Notes under the pieces: generated by a model
What the model was told of the DNA's origin: nothing
The model's input: the letters and a program-made list of their open reading frames with translations, nothing else
Databases searched by the model: none
Program-made: the position numbers and the translations under genes
Shown here: positions 62,411 through 64,000 of the stretch, one piece after another
How the letters are laid out: each line of letters starts with the position of its first letter
How positions within the stretch are numbered: the stretch's first letter is position 1
Assembly (NCBI RefSeq): GCF_002156705.1
Contig: NZ_CP019893.1
Coordinates: forward strand, 2,108,001-2,172,000
Length of the DNA: 64,000 nucleotides
From: Natrarchaeobaculum aegyptiacum
GTDB taxonomy: Archaea > Halobacteriota > Halobacteria > Halobacteriales > Natrialbaceae
Direction: 5' to 3'

Positions 62411-63493
62411 TCAGTCGGAGGGAGTTCCGGTTCCGCTGCCGGTCCCGCGTCCGTCGCCGGCTTCTACCTCGAACGGCCCTTCGTCCGGATCTTTCTGGGG
62501 GAGCATCGGGCCCGTGGAGACGGTCCGTCTGGTCACCGTCGCCGTCCGGAGGATGTACGCCGTGAGCAGGGAGAGCGGCGAAATGACGATCGTAACGAGG
62601 GCGCTCGCGACCCACGGCAGAGCGCCGACGGCGATCGTCGGTCCCGTCGGGTCGGCGTAGACGAAGCCGAGGATCATCGCTGACAGCACCGCCGGCACCC
62701 CACAGTAGATCGTCAGCTGGGAAAATCGGGTGAGCTCTCGCTGCAGGTACGTCGTCTTGAAGTGCTCTCGAGCCACCGAGAACAGCTCGATCGCGTCGAT
62801 TAGCTCCTCCATCGCCTCCTGGGCCTCCCGGGAGTACTGCTCGCCGTAGCGTCCCTGAATGTGCCGTGCCGCGTACAGGTGCCAGGCGTCGTCGTAGCCG
62901 ATCGCTGCCGAGACTGCACGGAACGTGCCGAAGGTGGTGTGCTCGAGGGTGTCGTCGATTCGATCGGCGCTCTCTCGGACTTCGGCGGCGTAGGCGTCGA
63001 TCGGGTCGGCGACCGACGCGTCGTGATCGGCGACCGCATCGGAGAGGGCCTCGGCTCGATCGCCGATCGCGTGGACGACCACCTCGAGCAGGCGCGTGGG
63101 AGAGGCCGGCGCGGCCGGAATCTCCGCGACGTCGGCGACGTCCTGTCGGAAGTCGACGACGCCTTCGATCTGTGACTCGGACTCGCCGGCGGCGGTGAAC
63201 TCCCGTGAGAGGATGAGCTGGTTGATCGAGACGACGAGGGTGACGAGCGAGAACGTGCCGGCGATCATGCCGCCGGCGAGCCGGGTGATCGAATCGTCGT
63301 TGACGAACGCGATCAGGCCGAGTTCGTTCAGTACGAGCAAGCCGACGAACGTCGCCAGCGAGATGGTCCCCGCGACGACCAGCCGATCGGCTTCGACGAG
63401 GAACCAGTCCCGTAACCGGGTCCACGAGTTCGTCCGTTTCCCGATGTCGGTCCCGTAGGAGCCGATCGTCTCGTCGCGGTCTGTGGACCCCAT
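62411..63493 (-). CDS. Four-helix membrane protein with cytosolic coiled region (paralogue C)
   Basis: 360 aa from ATG 63493. Shares with the two others: LVVSINQLILSREFTAAGES after helix 2, REHFKTTYLQRELTRFSQLT before helix 3, and the tail YILRTATVTRRTVSTGPMLP. In sequence it is closest to paralogue B. No enzyme motif. The cytosolic middle is acidic and helical. Unknown; a mechanosensing, transport or signalling role is only a guess. Confidence 0.75.
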   Translation of the reverse strand: MGSTDRDETIGSYGTDIGKRTNSWTRLRDWFLVEADRLVVAGTISLATFVGLLVLNELGLIAFVNDDSITRLAGGMIAGTFSLVTLVVSINQLILSREFTAAGESESQIEGVVDFRQDVADVAEIPAAPASPTRLLEVVVHAIGDRAEALSDAVADHDASVADPIDAYAAEVRESADRIDDTLEHTTFGTFRAVSAAIGYDDAWHLYAARHIQGRYGEQYSREAQEAMEELIDAIELFSVAREHFKTTYLQRELTRFSQLTIYCGVPAVLSAMILGFVYADPTGPTIAVGALPWVASALVTIVISPLSLLTAYILRTATVTRRTVSTGPMLPQKDPDEGPFEVEAGDGRGTGSGTGTPSD

Positions 63494-63617
63494 GCCGCCT
63501 CGTTCAGCGGTCTCGTCGATAAGGCCCCGCGTTGCACATCCCGACACGGGCCCAGAGCGCGCCGAGAACAGGTCCGCAAGCTACGGACTGAAATGCGTTC
63601 GCGCCCTCGCGTCGTCT

Positions 63618-64000
63618 ATGACCCGCCAGCGAACGCCGTCGGGAGCGTCGCGCACGTCACGTCCTCGAGCGAACCGTCGGCGCGTCCTCGCGGGCCTCGG
63701 CTCTGGAGTGGCTGTCGCACTCGCCGGCTGCACCGACGTCCTCGGCGACGACGCCCCGGCCTACGAGGACGGAACCGTCGACGTCGACGGCGGCCCACGG
63801 TCGCCCGACGAGACAGTCGCCGCGGAAGCCCTCGCCGAAACGGAGATCAACGAAAGCGTCACGCCGATCGGCGATCTCGAACTCGAGGACCACGACTTCG
63901 TGCTCGAGGACGACTACCGTGGGTCGATCGTTCAGGGAACTGTCCGGAACGACGGCGGTGATCGAATCCAGCTCGCGGAGGTCCGCGCCCGCGTCTACGG
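63618..64000 (+). CDS. Tat lipoprotein with FxLYD-like domain, cut by the window end
   Basis: At least 127 aa; the 3' end is outside the window. Tat signal RRRVLAGLGSGVAVALAGC with lipobox (ALAGC, near residue 38), then a linker, and the start of a beta-rich domain (DFVLEDDYRGSIVQGTVRND) resembling FxLYD-type extracellular domains common in haloarchaea. Starts at ATG 63618; no other start is better. Confidence 0.7.
   Translation, partial: MTRQRTPSGASRTSRPRANRRRVLAGLGSGVAVALAGCTDVLGDDAPAYEDGTVDVDGGPRSPDETVAAEALAETEINESVTPIGDLELEDHDFVLEDDYRGSIVQGTVRNDGGDRIQLAEVRARVY

Noticed and set aside
1-64000. CRISPR array, replication origin, insertion-sequence transposase, rRNA and intact tRNA
   Set aside because: No spaced direct repeats, no orc1/cdc6 gene with origin repeats, no DDE or serine recombinase protein and no rRNA-like stretch was seen.

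Overview
The window looks like a stretch of haloarchaeal (class Halobacteria) chromosome. It is GC-rich, and its proteins are very acidic (Asp/Glu-rich, Lys-poor). Several lipoproteins carry Tat signals. The gene families are typical of the group: PitA, HemAT, HalOD1, UbaA, aRF1 and FAU-1. Many genes have a TATA-like element about 25-30 bases before the start codon and little or no leader. The tetranucleotide CTAG is strikingly rare (about a dozen seen by eye). An alkaliphile or Natrialba/Natrinema-type relative is plausible, but I cannot fix the genus from this window. I see no rRNA, no intact tRNA, no CRISPR array, no transposase and no replication origin. This is mostly core chromosome with lineage-specific genes mixed in.

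1-13.3 kb: two paralogous Tat lipoprotein solute-binding proteins on the minus strand; a membrane chemotaxis-type transducer with a very long acidic tail; homoserine kinase; a metallo-beta-lactamase-fold hydrolase; a Tfx-type regulator; a divergent SDR; an APC permease directly followed by a two-domain Usp protein; and a second, convergent Usp protein.

13.4-31 kb: the SAMP-activating E1-like enzyme UbaA; two tiny zinc-finger proteins; a UvrD-like helicase coupled to an M24-fold protein that has lost most of its metal ligands; a 4-TM membrane protein (first of three paralogues); riboflavin synthase; PrsW protease; FAU-1-type ribonuclease; two transport/NUDIX genes; a GIDE-domain protein; an acyltransferase; a TraB-like protein; a PRC-barrel protein; a Usp protein; and release factor aRF1. 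A MITE-like palindrome lies at 29.1 kb.

31-44.8 kb: MinD-like ATPase; a lipoprotein; ArgS; a thioesterase; an operon-like run of an aspartoacylase-like enzyme, a threonine-synthase-like PLP enzyme and a NUDIX hydrolase; a YgfZ/GcvT-like protein; several small haloarchaeal proteins; and the haem protein PitA, divergent from a PadR regulator.

44.8-64 kb: site-2 protease; a CDF metal exporter with a palindrome over its promoter; two tandem crcB fluoride-channel genes behind a clear fluoride riboswitch; the soluble oxygen sensor HemAT; a magnesium-transport locus (CBS-MgtE, two one-domain MgtE proteins, a PhoU-TrkA_C double protein); SerRS; a VapBC toxin-antitoxin pair; a secreted protein; CofG for the F420 chromophore; a His-rich Tat-exported protein; two more copies of the 4-TM family; and a lipoprotein gene cut by the window end.
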